Shown one piece after another: positions 1 to 8,640 of a DNA stretch of 64,000 nucleotides (positions are counted from its first letter, which is position 1; each line of letters starts with the position of its first letter). The DNA comes from Desulfonatronovibrio magnus (lineage in GTDB: Bacteria > Desulfobacterota > Desulfovibrionia > Desulfovibrionales > Desulfonatronovibrionaceae). The stretch lies in the NCBI RefSeq assembly GCF_000934755.1, contig NZ_KN882179.1, positions 21,320 to 85,319 on the forward strand, written 5' to 3'. The position numbers and the translations under genes are program-made. The notes beneath the pieces were generated by a model. It was not told the origin of the DNA, made no database searches, and saw only the letters and a list, made by a program, of their open reading frames with translations.

Positions 1-203
1 CACTTTTGCGTAAAGCCTGCATCCTGGCTGGTTTTCGCCATTGCTGCCTGTTTGACCAGCCCTGAGCCCGTTAGTCAAAATCAAGGATATGAAGACTGAC
101 TCTCGGCTACTTGAACAAACTACTGAATTTGACTTACGGACTTTTAAATCCTGTCAAGGCGCCCCTTATCAAAACTAAAAGTTTAAAAATTAAACAGATC
201 AAC

Positions 204-1778
204 CTACCTCACATAGACCCTCAAACTGTCACCCGGCCTGATTATCTGATTCCCTGAGATATTATTCCACCGTTGCAGATCACGAGGTTCAACCCCAAAG
301 CGCCTGGCTATCCCCCAGATAGTGTCTCCTCTTCTAACCTGATATTCAACCTGCCGGCCCTGCTCCTGAGCAGCCTGGGTGGGCCCTGGAATGTAGAGCC
401 TCTGGCCGGCTCTTAAGGATCTTGGATTATTAATACCATTGGATGCCATCAGGGTTGCCAGATTGACATTAAACTTTGATGAAATTTCTGAAAGAGTGTC
501 TCCACGCTGCACAATATACGTTGCTCTGCGCTGGGCGTGGTCTTGTGTCGTTGAGGAAGCAACCTGAGCTCCAGATCCTCCAGCTGGAACAATTACATAC
601 TGTCCCACCCTCAGCAGATTGGAATTGGTGTTATTTACCGCTTTAAGCACATTGACTGGTACACCAAAGCGGTTGGAAATACGCCACCATGAATCACCTC
701 TCCCGACCTGGTAACGCTGATAACCGGCAAAAGGACGTGAATCCGGGCTTTGTAAAAAGTTATTTGCCAATTCATACTGAGCAGCCGGGACCATGACATC
801 AACCGCAGCATTAGATGGGCTGACCTGTCTGCGAAAAGCAGGATTGAGATGCCTGAAATCATCCCAGTCCATATTGCAGGCGTTGGCCAGGGCCAGAAGA
901 TCAGTTCCAGGCTGAACCTCAATTTCTCGCAGATCAGGTGCATTATCCCAGTTTATTGGCTCAAAGCCCAACTCTTCCAAATTATGCACAATCTTCAAAA
1001 TAGCCAGAAACTTTGGAACATAGTTTCTTGTTTCTCTCGCAAGGTATGGTCCCTGAATCAGATCAAAATAATTGTCATGACCGCTCCTGACCATGGCTCT
1101 TGATACCCTTCCTTCACCAGCGTTATAAGCGGCCAGAGCGAGATACCAGTCATCAAAGTCATTGAACAGCTTTTCCAGATAGTCGGCTGCGGAATGGGTG
1201 GAAAGATATGGATTGCGACGTTCATCCATCCACCAGTCCACGCGCAGTCCATAATGTCTGCCTGTAGCAGGCATGAACTGCCATAAACCGGCAGCTCCAG
1301 CCCGGGAGTAGGCCCAGGCATTAAAACCACTTTCTGCAAAAGGCAGATAGATTAAATCAGTAGGAAGACCCCTTTCCTGAAAAACGCCCTTTATATAAGG
1401 CAGAAATGTTTCAGATCTCTTGAGCCAGTTTTCAAAGGTGTGCCTGTGGGTATGTGTGAACATCTTGAAGTAATTTTCCATAGCCTGGGTCTCCTGGGCA
1501 TCCAGGAAAAAATCAAAACCTACCTCTGCATCCAGAACCTTTTCTTCAGTTTTAGTAAGGGATTCCTTCTGAAGTTCCTGCAACCTCTCAGGAGTCAGGT
1601 CCAGATTATCATGGTCCAGCATTCTGGATGCCAGATCAGCCTCAAAGGATAATCCATCTGTATCAGTTGCACGAGAAACCGAAGGATCGTCCGTTTTTTT
1701 GGACTTGTCCGCAGAAGTAGTCGCGCAGGCCATCAGCATAAATGTACTGATTACAACCAGAATAGTTCTTAAGATCAT
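204..1778 (-). CDS. mltD: Membrane-bound lytic murein transglycosylase D-like lipoprotein
   Basis: Cleaves the MurNAc-GlcNAc bond of peptidoglycan during wall remodelling. The 524-residue product starts with a lipoprotein signal whose lipobox ends at Cys18 (LMAC), so it is probably anchored to the outer membrane facing the periplasm. An SLT (lysozyme-like) domain spans about residues 130-235; the predicted catalytic acid is Glu149 in AESGFN, followed by GLWQFMPATG and the AYNAGEGRV motif. Three LysM peptidoglycan-binding repeats follow (about 355-400, 424-467, 479-523), each with a GD(S/T) core. Length and order fit MltD. The start is supported by GAGAGGAG nine bases upstream of the ATG. It is a single-gene unit bounded upstream by a repeat block. 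Family assignment is secure; the cellular role is by homology. Confidence 0.93.
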   Translation of the reverse strand: MILRTILVVISTFMLMACATTSADKSKKTDDPSVSRATDTDGLSFEADLASRMLDHDNLDLTPERLQELQKESLTKTEEKVLDAEVGFDFFLDAQETQAMENYFKMFTHTHRHTFENWLKRSETFLPYIKGVFQERGLPTDLIYLPFAESGFNAWAYSRAGAAGLWQFMPATGRHYGLRVDWWMDERRNPYLSTHSAADYLEKLFNDFDDWYLALAAYNAGEGRVSRAMVRSGHDNYFDLIQGPYLARETRNYVPKFLAILKIVHNLEELGFEPINWDNAPDLREIEVQPGTDLLALANACNMDWDDFRHLNPAFRRQVSPSNAAVDVMVPAAQYELANNFLQSPDSRPFAGYQRYQVGRGDSWWRISNRFGVPVNVLKAVNNTNSNLLRVGQYVIVPAGGSGAQVASSTTQDHAQRRATYIVQRGDTLSEISSKFNVNLATLMASNGINNPRSLRAGQRLYIPGPTQAAQEQGRQVEYQVRRGDTIWGIARRFGVEPRDLQRWNNISGNQIIRPGDSLRVYVR

Positions 1779-2771
1779 GGAAGTGTACTCCTCTCAGAAT
1801 ATTTATTGATATCTGTTTTCTGTTGTTGAATTATATTTTGAAAAAAAGATTACAGATTAGTGCTTCTAAGTAACTACAAACGTATATATAATAAATTCAT
1901 AGCATTACGGTTTTACCATACAGATTGCTTCGGTCGCTTAGGCTCCCTCGTGGGTGACAGGTTTTCAGCAACCACATCCCTGACAACTCAGGTGTCATTG
2001 CGAGCGAGTCTTCGAGCGCGGCAATCTCAAACGCGTTAAGGCTATTACCTCTTTTTTTGTGGCTTAAGCCACATTTCAAAGAAGCGGCTGGAGCCGCAAG
2101 AACAAAACGTCCCCAGGCTGGAGCCTGGGAACGAGGTGTATGAGTTATTCACAGCTTCGGTCCCGGGCCGCCCGGGGGAGGAGCTTACAAGTAACTACAA
2201 TCGTTTTGCCAATCAAATCAAATGCTTACACTTTTCACATTTTTATAATTTCTGCTTATGATTGATGCACATTTGCCAGAAAAGTTCCGTCAAAGATGGG
2301 AACTTTGCGCTTAGCAAAGGGACTGTCCCTCGCTGTGTAAATTTTTCCATTAAAACAAATCTCTACCAGGAACCAATTCAGCATCAATCTGTTTTATAGT
2401 ACCTCGCGGGGACTGTCCCAATTTCCAAAAAAGTGACAGTTCTTCTGTGTGGAGGCGGCTTCCAGCCGCCTGGAATTAAACAGCCTGCAGGATGCAGGCT
2501 CCACTATAAAGACAGTTACTCACAGCTTCGGTCCCGGTCCGCCCAAGGTAAAGGGCTTTTAAAAAAGCATTGGACAGTCAACTTGACACAGGTGTTTGGT
2601 CTATTACATAAACACAGTACTGCTATTAGAAACCCGAAGAATTTGCAACAGATATTTTTTTCTCAGGTATGAAATGGTGACGCTCCCTACTGAGAGACAA
2701 GTTCGCCATTTATATTTTATGATATTTTTACTTACAGCTGTAGGTTACTAAAAAACAACCCTGGATTAAAC
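1779..2771. other. Gene-free repeat-rich region
   Basis: About 1 kb between mltD and the rRNA methyltransferase gene. Most of it is one full composite repeat (blocks R1, R2, R4, R3, listed separately). Open frames here overlap repeat copies and have no ribosome binding site or family resemblance. The last 200 bases are AT-rich and presumably hold the promoter of the downstream gene; no clear -35/-10 pair was recognised. Confidence 0.6.
1866..2545 (+). repeat. Composite repeat, full copy (R1-R2-R4-R3)
   Basis: Four blocks in fixed order. R1 (about 1866-2040) runs from TAAGTAACTAC to GCGAGCGAGTCTTCGAGCG and GGCAATC. R2 (about 2053-2215) has hairpins GTGGC/GCCAC (degenerate here), GCGGCTGGAGCCGC and CCAGGCTGGAGCCTGG, then a GGTCCCGGGCCGCCCGGG tail. 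R4 (about 2258-2440) carries GGGACTGTCCC motifs. R3 (about 2450-2545) has hairpins GGCGGCTTCCAGCCGCC and GCCTGCAGGATGCAGGC. Near-identical blocks in the same order recur at 44950-45595 and, inverted, within 8641-9510. No coding capacity. Confidence 0.85.
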
Positions 2772-3509
2772 ATGAAAAACGACTTTCTCCCTGGCAGAAA
2801 GCCAGTCTATGAATTCATTTCAGCATCACCGGAACAAGTAGATCTCGTACTCGTCAAAAAGCCGGTTTCTAAGGAGTTCAACCGCATACTGGATAAGTGC
2901 CGCCAGCACAATATCAAATACCGACTGAGCTCTGCCCAGGAAATGGACAGAATTTTCAAAGGACATAATGGCATACTGGCCAGATTAAAAACAATTAAGA
3001 GTGCTGACGCAGATATGATTCGACTCAAAAGCTCAACCAGTCTTTTTCCAGTTGTGCTGGCTCTGGATCAGGTTCAGGATGCCGGAAACTTAGGAGCTCT
3101 TTGCAGGACAATGACGGCTTTTGGGGGCATGGGAATAATTACTCCCAAAGATAGAAGTGCTCATCCGGGTGCCGGAGCCATGAAAGCTTCTGCAGGAGCC
3201 ATGACCCGCATAGATTTGGCTCAGGTCACCAATCTGGCCAGAACACTTGATGATTATAGAGACAATGGATTGTGGATTTATGGAGCAGTAGCCCGTGAGG
3301 GTACAAGCTGTTTTGAGATGGAATTTAACTTTCCTGCAGTATTGGTTTTGGGAGGCGAAGAAAAGGGCATCAGACCCAATGTTTTAAAACGCTGTCATGA
3401 ACAGATACATATACCCATGCCTGGCGGATTTGAATCTCTTAACGTGGCTCAAGCCGGTGCCGTTATTTTAGGACAAATGCTCAGAATGACAACAGTTGCA
3501 GGAATATAG
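2772..3509 (+). CDS. rlmB: TrmH/SpoU-family RNA 2'-O-methyltransferase (RlmB-like)
   Basis: SAM-dependent ribose methyltransferase of the SPOUT superfamily, most like RlmB, which methylates G2251 of 23S rRNA. The 245-residue protein has an N-terminal substrate-binding domain (about 1-75, with the helix around GHNGILARL) and a C-terminal knot domain. Motif 1 is DQVQDAGNLGALCRT (Asn105, Arg112), motif 2 is VLGGEEKGIRP and motif 3 is MPGGFESLNVAQAGAVIL. Motif 3 is slightly divergent from the usual SLNVSVA form. No strong Shine-Dalgarno is seen before the ATG. It converges on aroE with a 28-base gap. Exact target nucleotide is inferred from family only; a tRNA target is possible. Confidence 0.85.
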   Translation: MKNDFLPGRKPVYEFISASPEQVDLVLVKKPVSKEFNRILDKCRQHNIKYRLSSAQEMDRIFKGHNGILARLKTIKSADADMIRLKSSTSLFPVVLALDQVQDAGNLGALCRTMTAFGGMGIITPKDRSAHPGAGAMKASAGAMTRIDLAQVTNLARTLDDYRDNGLWIYGAVAREGTSCFEMEFNFPAVLVLGGEEKGIRPNVLKRCHEQIHIPMPGGFESLNVAQAGAVILGQMLRMTTVAGI

Positions 3510-3537
3510 TGAGCAGCTTGAGCCTGGAATTTTCACT

Positions 3538-4338
3538 TCAACTCCCAAGCTTTTCACGCAACAGTTTCTCAGCCCATTCTGTATTCATTTTCTCATTAGT
3601 CCATATCCTGAATTGCTCGGCGGCCTGATGAACAAACATGGACAGCCCGGAAACAGCAACAGCTCCATTTGATGCAGCCTGTTTAAGCAACACTGTCTCT
3701 AAAGGATTGTATACCAGATCATAGACGACCTTAAAGGGCAGATTTTTAATTTCCCATGGGCTCAAATCCTGGTTTTGATTAGATGTACCGAGGGGGGTGG
3801 TGTTCACCAGCAAATCTGCTTCATATTTGTGTCGATCTTCCCATAATATATGATCCACCTTAAACTCTTGCGCCAGCTCCGCTGCCTTGCCAGTGCTGCG
3901 GTTGCAAAGACATATGGATTCTAAACCAAGTTTTTTAAGACCATATATTACAGATCGAGCAGCTCCTCCAGCTCCACAGACTAAGGCTGAATGCAAAGGC
4001 AAATGCTTTATTGGCTCCATAAAGCCGATAAAGTCGGTATTTGCGCCAACAAGTATTCCATTGTTATGGTATACAGTATTTACTGCCCCCATTGCTTGAG
4101 CTTCAGGAGTAATTTCATCCAGGAACTTTATTATATTTTCTTTATAGGGAATTGTGACACTGATTCCAGAGAGTGGCAGGATGCGCACTGAACGCATAAA
4201 TGCTTCCAGATCATCCTGCCTGATCTCCCACTTGAAATAGCAACGCTGCATATTGTGAAGCTCAAAAGCACTATTATGCAGGTAAGGACTCAGTGAATGT
4301 CCCAAGGGGTAACCCAGCACCCCATAAGCCTGGTACAT
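3538..4338 (-). CDS. aroE: Shikimate dehydrogenase
   Basis: Reduces 3-dehydroshikimate to shikimate with NADPH in aromatic amino acid biosynthesis; cytosolic. The 266-residue product shows the substrate-binding SLSPYLHNSAFE motif, catalytic Lys66 in VTIPYKE, Asp102 in NTDFIGF, the glycine-rich nucleotide loop CGAGGAARSV (about 121-130), NRS as the NADP-binding turn, and C-terminal SGLSMFVHQAAEQF. Length is normal. It lies about 80 bases upstream-to-downstream from the ketoacid oxidoreductase operon start side (its ATG faces away from korC's stop), so it may be cotranscribed behind that operon. Confidence 0.95.
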   Translation of the reverse strand: MYQAYGVLGYPLGHSLSPYLHNSAFELHNMQRCYFKWEIRQDDLEAFMRSVRILPLSGISVTIPYKENIIKFLDEITPEAQAMGAVNTVYHNNGILVGANTDFIGFMEPIKHLPLHSALVCGAGGAARSVIYGLKKLGLESICLCNRSTGKAAELAQEFKVDHILWEDRHKYEADLLVNTTPLGTSNQNQDLSPWEIKNLPFKVVYDLVYNPLETVLLKQAASNGAVAVSGLSMFVHQAAEQFRIWTNEKMNTEWAEKLLREKLGS

Positions 4339-4418
4339 AAGCTGTATTACCTTGAGTGATTGTTATGTTTGTAAGAGTTTATCAAAAAGTTTTCCCTGTC
4401 CCGGTCCAGTTATGGTGA

Positions 4419-4973
4419 CTAATTAGCCTGTTTGATAACTTCTGCACCTGCTGCAAGGGCTTCAGCATTTTTGGGGATAAGGTGACTGTAATGGGCTGAT
4501 ATAACATTGGTCAGACTTTTCTGCATTACATCCAGTTCAATGATGCCTGTGGCCGCAGCATAGGCCCCGAGAGCCACCATATTGGCCATGCGGGTATTGC
4601 CTATTTTATCAGCAATTTCATTGGCTGGCACTGCAAATGTTTTCACCCGGTCTTTGTCGGCAAGTTCCATATCCACGAGTGAAGAATTGATGATCACCAG
4701 ACCCTGATCCTGCACCATGGGCTGAAATTTATCCAGAGACGGTCTGTTCATGGCAATCAGGCTTAACGGATTCTTAATTATGGGAGAACCGATATCCTCA
4801 TCTGAAACAACTACTGTACAATTGGCTGTGCCACCGCGCATTTCCGGACCATAAACCGGTATATATGTCACGTTGAGACCGCTTTCCATGGCGGCATAGG
4901 CCAGAAGGTTGCCGATCAGCATAACCCCCTGCCCTCCGAAGCCGGCGATTATCGCGTCATTATATACTCCCAT
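4419..4973 (-). CDS. korC: 2-oxoacid:ferredoxin oxidoreductase, gamma subunit
   Basis: Gamma subunit of a four-subunit ferredoxin-dependent 2-oxoacid oxidoreductase (KOR/VOR type). The 184 residues form a Rossmann-like domain with the family signature [15 protein letters not shown] at the N terminus and [12 protein letters not shown], the usual RGG motif. Its ATG overlaps the korB stop codon by one base (TAATG), indicating translational coupling. It is the last gene of the ferredoxin-alpha-beta-gamma order. Substrate (2-oxoglutarate, 2-oxoisovalerate or another branched-chain/aryl 2-oxoacid) cannot be fixed from sequence. Confidence 0.9.
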   Translation of the reverse strand: MGVYNDAIIAGFGGQGVMLIGNLLAYAAMESGLNVTYIPVYGPEMRGGTANCTVVVSDEDIGSPIIKNPLSLIAMNRPSLDKFQPMVQDQGLVIINSSLVDMELADKDRVKTFAVPANEIADKIGNTRMANMVALGAYAAATGIIELDVMQKSLTNVISAHYSHLIPKNAEALAAGAEVIKQAN

Positions 4974-5725
4974 TATGCATCTCCTTCTAAGTCTTTATAC
5001 ACGCCAAGAGGAAAATACGGAATCATTTCTTCTGTAAGCCTTTTATTGGCAGCCGGAGAGGTCATTCTCCAGTTCGTTGGGCATGATGCAAGAAATTCAA
5101 TAAAACCAAATCCTTTGCCGGCCATTTGAATTTCAAAAACCTTTTTCAAGGCTTTTTTGGCTTTCTTAAAGTTTTTAATATTATTTACCGCCACTCGTGC
5201 TGAATAAGTAACTCCTCCTAAACCAGCCATAATCTCTGCCATTTTCATAGGCTGCCCTTCACGCTCTGCACATCTGCCTCCGGGACAGGTGGTAGTTTGC
5301 TGACCGATCATGGTGGTAGGAGCCATCTGACCACCGGTCATGCCGTAAACGGTATTATTGACAAAAACTACAGATATTTTTTCGCCTCTGTTGGCTGCAT
5401 GCATAATTTCAGCCAGCCCTATGGATGCAAGATCTCCATCACCCTGATAAGTGAAAACAAACTTGTCAGGACGGCTTCTCTTGACTCCGGTAGCTACTGC
5501 AGGTGCCCGTCCATGCGGAGCTTCTACAGCATCCAGCAGCAGATAATTATATATAAAAACCGAACAGCCAATGGATCCAACACAAATAGTGTTCTGGCCA
5601 AGGTTCAGTTCTTCAAGACATTGGGCAACAAGTTTATGTACTGTTCCGTGGTGACATCCCGGGCAATAATGGCTGAGCTTGTCAGCCAGAAGGCGCGGGG
5701 ATTCATAAGCTAAAACTTCTTCCAT
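4973..5725 (-). CDS. korB: 2-oxoacid:ferredoxin oxidoreductase, TPP-binding beta subunit
   Basis: Carries thiamine diphosphate for oxidative decarboxylation of a 2-oxoacid to an acyl-CoA. Signatures are YCPGCHHG near residue 20, GSIGCSVF, and the TPP/Mg motif GDGDLASIG followed by NNTVYGMTGGQMAPTT. I place the start at the ATG at 5725 (250 aa) rather than the TTG at 5734: GAGGAG lies nine bases before the ATG but abuts the TTG. The korA stop then sits just upstream without overlap. The beta sequence resembles those annotated as 3-methyl-2-oxobutanoate (VOR) enzymes, which would suit valine/leucine breakdown, but this is inference. Confidence 0.9.
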   Translation of the reverse strand: MEEVLAYESPRLLADKLSHYCPGCHHGTVHKLVAQCLEELNLGQNTICVGSIGCSVFIYNYLLLDAVEAPHGRAPAVATGVKRSRPDKFVFTYQGDGDLASIGLAEIMHAANRGEKISVVFVNNTVYGMTGGQMAPTTMIGQQTTTCPGGRCAEREGQPMKMAEIMAGLGGVTYSARVAVNNIKNFKKAKKALKKVFEIQMAGKGFGFIEFLASCPTNWRMTSPAANKRLTEEMIPYFPLGVYKDLEGDA

Positions 5726-5730
5726 TGTTC

Positions 5731-6783
5731 TCAACTCCTCAAAGCATCCCTGATGGGTTTTTCAAAATCATTGGGGGTAGGCAGATTGCCTGGAAGCTGT
5801 GCAAAAAAATCACTTTTGGCATATCCGCAGATAGATAGTCTTACGTCTTCAACCATCTGGCCCATATTATGTTCAATAGTTAAAAACTTCCTGCCCTGGT
5901 GAGCCAGGCTTTCCAGTATTGCCGATGGGAAGGGAAACAAAGTGATGGGCCTTACCAGCCCTGCTTTAATGCCTTCCTTGCGCAGCTTGCGAATGGTAGA
6001 CTTAACTATGCGTCCGATGGATCCATAAGCAACAACAATCAGTTCTGCATCTTCTGTGAGAAATTCCTCGTAGCGACACTCTTTCGCTGCTCTTTGATAC
6101 TTTTCCTGCAGCTTGAGATTATGCCCGGCCAAAGCTCCATCAGTAAGATGTAAAGATTTGAGAATTCTGGGTTCTCTGTCCATGGCACCTTCAAGCCTCC
6201 ATGAACCCCCTTCAAAGGGATCTACAGCAAGAGGATCCCTGGGAGTAATGGGCTCCTGCATTTGCGCAATAATTGCGTCTCCCAGAATAAGTACCGGGTT
6301 GCGGTAGGCAAAAGCCAGCTCAAAAGCCAGAAAGGTCAGATCATAAGCTTCCTGAACAGTACCGGGAGCCAGGACTAAAAGCTTGTAATCTCCGTGACCA
6401 CCACCTTTAACTGACTGAAAGTAATCACCCTGGGACGGCCCGATATCTCCCAGTCCAGGACCACCGCGATTCATATTGACAATTACACCGGGCAGTTCAC
6501 TTCCTGCCATATAGGAAAGAGCTTCCTGCTTTAAAGACATGCCTGGGCTTGAAGAAGACGTCATGGCCCTTATTCCGCATGCAGCAGCTCCAAGCAGCAT
6601 ATTGGCTGCAGCAACTTCGCTTTCCGCCTGCACAAACTCTCCTCCTGTCTCGGGCATGGCCTTGGACATAAACTCTGGTATGTCATTCTGAGGGGTGATG
6701 GGATACCCGAAATAACACCTGCATCCAGCATCGAGAGCCCCTTTGGAAACAGCTATATTCCCTTTGATAAATATTCTACTCAT
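5731..6783 (-). CDS. korA: 2-oxoacid:ferredoxin oxidoreductase, alpha subunit
   Basis: Alpha subunit of the same complex. The 350-residue protein has the pyrimidine-binding domain with GYPITPQNDIPEFM near residue 25, EVAAANMLLGAA, the TSSSSPGMSLKQE loop that contacts substrate, and a C-terminal transketolase-like domain (VAYGSIGRIVKS, GLVRPITLFPFP). The ATG lies within the end of the upstream ferredoxin gene (8-base overlap). Separate alpha, beta, gamma and delta chains make this the four-gene architecture, distinct from the fused alpha gene at 46.7-48.4 kb. Confidence 0.91.
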   Translation of the reverse strand: MSRIFIKGNIAVSKGALDAGCRCYFGYPITPQNDIPEFMSKAMPETGGEFVQAESEVAAANMLLGAAACGIRAMTSSSSPGMSLKQEALSYMAGSELPGVIVNMNRGGPGLGDIGPSQGDYFQSVKGGGHGDYKLLVLAPGTVQEAYDLTFLAFELAFAYRNPVLILGDAIIAQMQEPITPRDPLAVDPFEGGSWRLEGAMDREPRILKSLHLTDGALAGHNLKLQEKYQRAAKECRYEEFLTEDAELIVVAYGSIGRIVKSTIRKLRKEGIKAGLVRPITLFPFPSAILESLAHQGRKFLTIEHNMGQMVEDVRLSICGYAKSDFFAQLPGNLPTPNDFEKPIRDALRS

Positions 6784-7033
6784 CTATTTCCTCCGACAGA
6801 TCATTTTCCTTGGAACTCTTTTTGGTCCGGTAAACAATAATTGCTTCATCCGGACAGATTTCTGCACAAAAGGCGCAACCTTTGCATCCTTCCATGTCAC
6901 CATTCTTGACGCAAACAACTTTGTATCCCTGCTTATTGAAATTGTCCGACTGAATAAGGATTTCAGTAGGGCAAACCTCGGTACAGAGAAGACAACCTTT
7001 GCATCTCTCCTCACGAAACACTACTCGCGACAT
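6776..7033 (-). CDS. korD: 2-oxoacid:ferredoxin oxidoreductase, ferredoxin-like delta subunit
   Basis: An 85-residue 2[4Fe-4S] protein that passes electrons from the TPP centre to soluble ferredoxin. Two clusters are visible: ERCKGCLLCTEVCPTEIL near the N terminus and EGCKGCAFCAEICPDEAI in the middle, both CxxCxxCxxxCP. It is the first gene of the operon; TAGGGG about seven bases upstream of the ATG serves as ribosome binding site. No clear sigma-70 promoter was recognised in the 200 bases upstream. Confidence 0.92.
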   Translation of the reverse strand: MSRVVFREERCKGCLLCTEVCPTEILIQSDNFNKQGYKVVCVKNGDMEGCKGCAFCAEICPDEAIIVYRTKKSSKENDLSEEIDE

Positions 7034-7335
7034 TGAATACCCCTATTTTGGTTTGTGGTTGAAAAAGCAAACTTTGGACAGGATTGATTTGCCCTTTCCA
7101 GTAACAGCTTAGACCTGTGCATGAAATACAGTGCCTGAGTCTCTTTTGCTCCTTAAATAACTTACCGCCTCAATCTTAAAGCAGAAAACAAGATTTTCTA
7201 AACCCTGACATGGGCCATAATACCCAAATTCCTAATTCTTCAGCCTACAGCCTTCAGCCTGCAACCTTCAGCCTGCAACCTTCAGCCTTCAGCCTTCAGC
7301 CTTCAGCCTTCAGTCTTCAACCTTCAGCCTGAAAG
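7034..7335. other. Intergenic region with a heptamer tract
   Basis: About 300 bases between queA (3' end) and korD. The distal third is a 7-bp periodic tract (listed separately). The part next to korD presumably contains the operon promoter, not recognised. Confidence 0.5.
7238..7330. repeat. 7-bp periodic tract (CTTCAGC type)
   Basis: About 13 tandem heptamers such as CTTCAGC, CTGCAAC and CTTCAAC with point variants but constant 7-bp period. It ends six bases before the queA stop codon, so it may lie in the queA 3' untranslated region. Same family as the 37.6-37.9 kb tract. Confidence 0.85.
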
Positions 7336-8418
7336 TCAGATAATCAACATGGCATCACCGTAGGAATAAAACCTGAAACCTTCATCCCTTGCTCTTGCAT
7401 AGGCACCCATTACCATTTCTCGCCCGGCTAATGCCGATATCATCATAATAAGTGATGATCCTGGTAGATGAAAGTTTGTGATTAATTGATCAACAACCTG
7501 AAATTTATAGCCAGGATAAATAAAAAGATCAGTCCAGCCCTGGAAACCTTGTCCATTTGTAAGCTGAGCACTGGCGCTCTCGATAGTTCTAACTGTGGTA
7601 GTGCCCACAGCTACAACTTTCCTGCCCTCATGCCTGGCCCTTTTCACAGCTTGAGCTGAAGCAGCTGAAACCTCAATATACTCTGGATGCATCTTGTGCT
7701 GCCTGATGTCACTACTTCTAACCGGACTGAAAGTACCATAGCCAACGTACAGTGTTACTGCTGCCCATTCATAACCGGCTTTAATCAGGCTGTCCTTAAA
7801 GCCTGGAGTAAAGTGCAGCCCGGCTGTCGGGGCTGCAACTGATCCAAGCTTGCTATTACTGGAATAAACAGTCTGATATCTATCAGCGTCAACATGACTG
7901 TCAGGGCGCTGAATATATGGTGGTAAAGGCACATGTCCGCAGTCTACAAAGTAGCTCGCCAAATCACCAGTCCAGAACAGTCTGCCCTTTGTCCTGCCCA
8001 TGGACAGATTTTGCAACACCGTGAAGCTGACTCCATGAGCAAAAAAGATCTTTTGTCCAATTTTGGGTCTTTTGGAAGCTTTCAGCAGACACTCAACCAC
8101 TGCTGATTTTTCATAACCACTTTCCTGTGGTTTTATCAGTGGCAAAGGCGTTAGCAGCAAAAACTCCACCTTGCCCCCTGTATCCTTATGGCCATTGATT
8201 CGAGCTGGCAGGACTTTTGTGTCATTTACCATCAAAAGCGAACCAGGCTCAAGATGTTCAGCAAGTCTGCTGAAACTTGAAAGACTGACAGTAGTATTCT
8301 GCCTGTCAAGGACCATAAGTCTTGATTCAGACCTTTCAGAGCAGGGATGTTGTGCTATCAGCTTCTCATCCAGATCATATTGATAGCTTTCAAGCTTAAA
8401 ATCTTCAGCATCAGGCAT
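7336..8418 (-). CDS. queA: tRNA preQ1(34) S-adenosylmethionine ribosyltransferase-isomerase
   Basis: Transfers and isomerises the ribosyl group of SAM onto preQ1 at tRNA position 34 to give epoxyqueuosine. The 360-residue sequence is collinear with QueA: YDLDEKLIAQHP and SRLMVLDR at the start, NDTKVLPARI, SVAAPTAGLHFT, VAVGTTTVRTIES, LITNFHLPGSSLIMMISA and RFYSYGDAMLI at the C terminus. Length is typical. Upstream is a repeat field; its own Shine-Dalgarno is weak. Confidence 0.96.
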   Translation of the reverse strand: MPDAEDFKLESYQYDLDEKLIAQHPCSERSESRLMVLDRQNTTVSLSSFSRLAEHLEPGSLLMVNDTKVLPARINGHKDTGGKVEFLLLTPLPLIKPQESGYEKSAVVECLLKASKRPKIGQKIFFAHGVSFTVLQNLSMGRTKGRLFWTGDLASYFVDCGHVPLPPYIQRPDSHVDADRYQTVYSSNSKLGSVAAPTAGLHFTPGFKDSLIKAGYEWAAVTLYVGYGTFSPVRSSDIRQHKMHPEYIEVSAASAQAVKRARHEGRKVVAVGTTTVRTIESASAQLTNGQGFQGWTDLFIYPGYKFQVVDQLITNFHLPGSSLIMMISALAGREMVMGAYARARDEGFRFYSYGDAMLII

Positions 8419-8524
8419 AACAAATACTTATATTCCAGAATTAAAAAAAAATCCATACATAATTCATACTAATGTTGGCTATATGCACAAGACTTTGAAA
8501 TTCAGCACTATTAATTGGAGATTT

Positions 8525-8640
8525 GTAGAAGGAAGGAGGAGGAAGAAGGCTGAAGGCTGAAGGAAGAAGGCTGAAGGAAGAAGGGAGGAGGGGCGAGGGT
8601 GGTTGGTGAAAGTGGAAGGTGGAAGAAGTAAGAAAGAAGA
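8525..8640. repeat. 7-bp periodic tract (GAAGGCT type)
   Basis: Purine-rich heptamers GAAGGCT and GAAGGAA, the complement of the CTTCAGC/CTTCTTC tracts, degrading rightwards into GGTGGAAG-like units. It directly abuts a composite-repeat tail. Confidence 0.75.

Noticed and set aside
1900..2240. tRNA-like GGTTCGGTCC segments in the composite repeats
   Set aside because: They resemble a T-loop but no acceptor or anticodon stems surround them, and they occur only in the repeats.
2433..2672. Open frame over repeat block R3
   Set aside because: Entirely within or beside repeated sequence, with no start signal; similar frames arise in other copies.
7238..7330. Possible CRISPR array
   Set aside because: Repeat unit is 7 bp without spacers; no cas genes are in the window.
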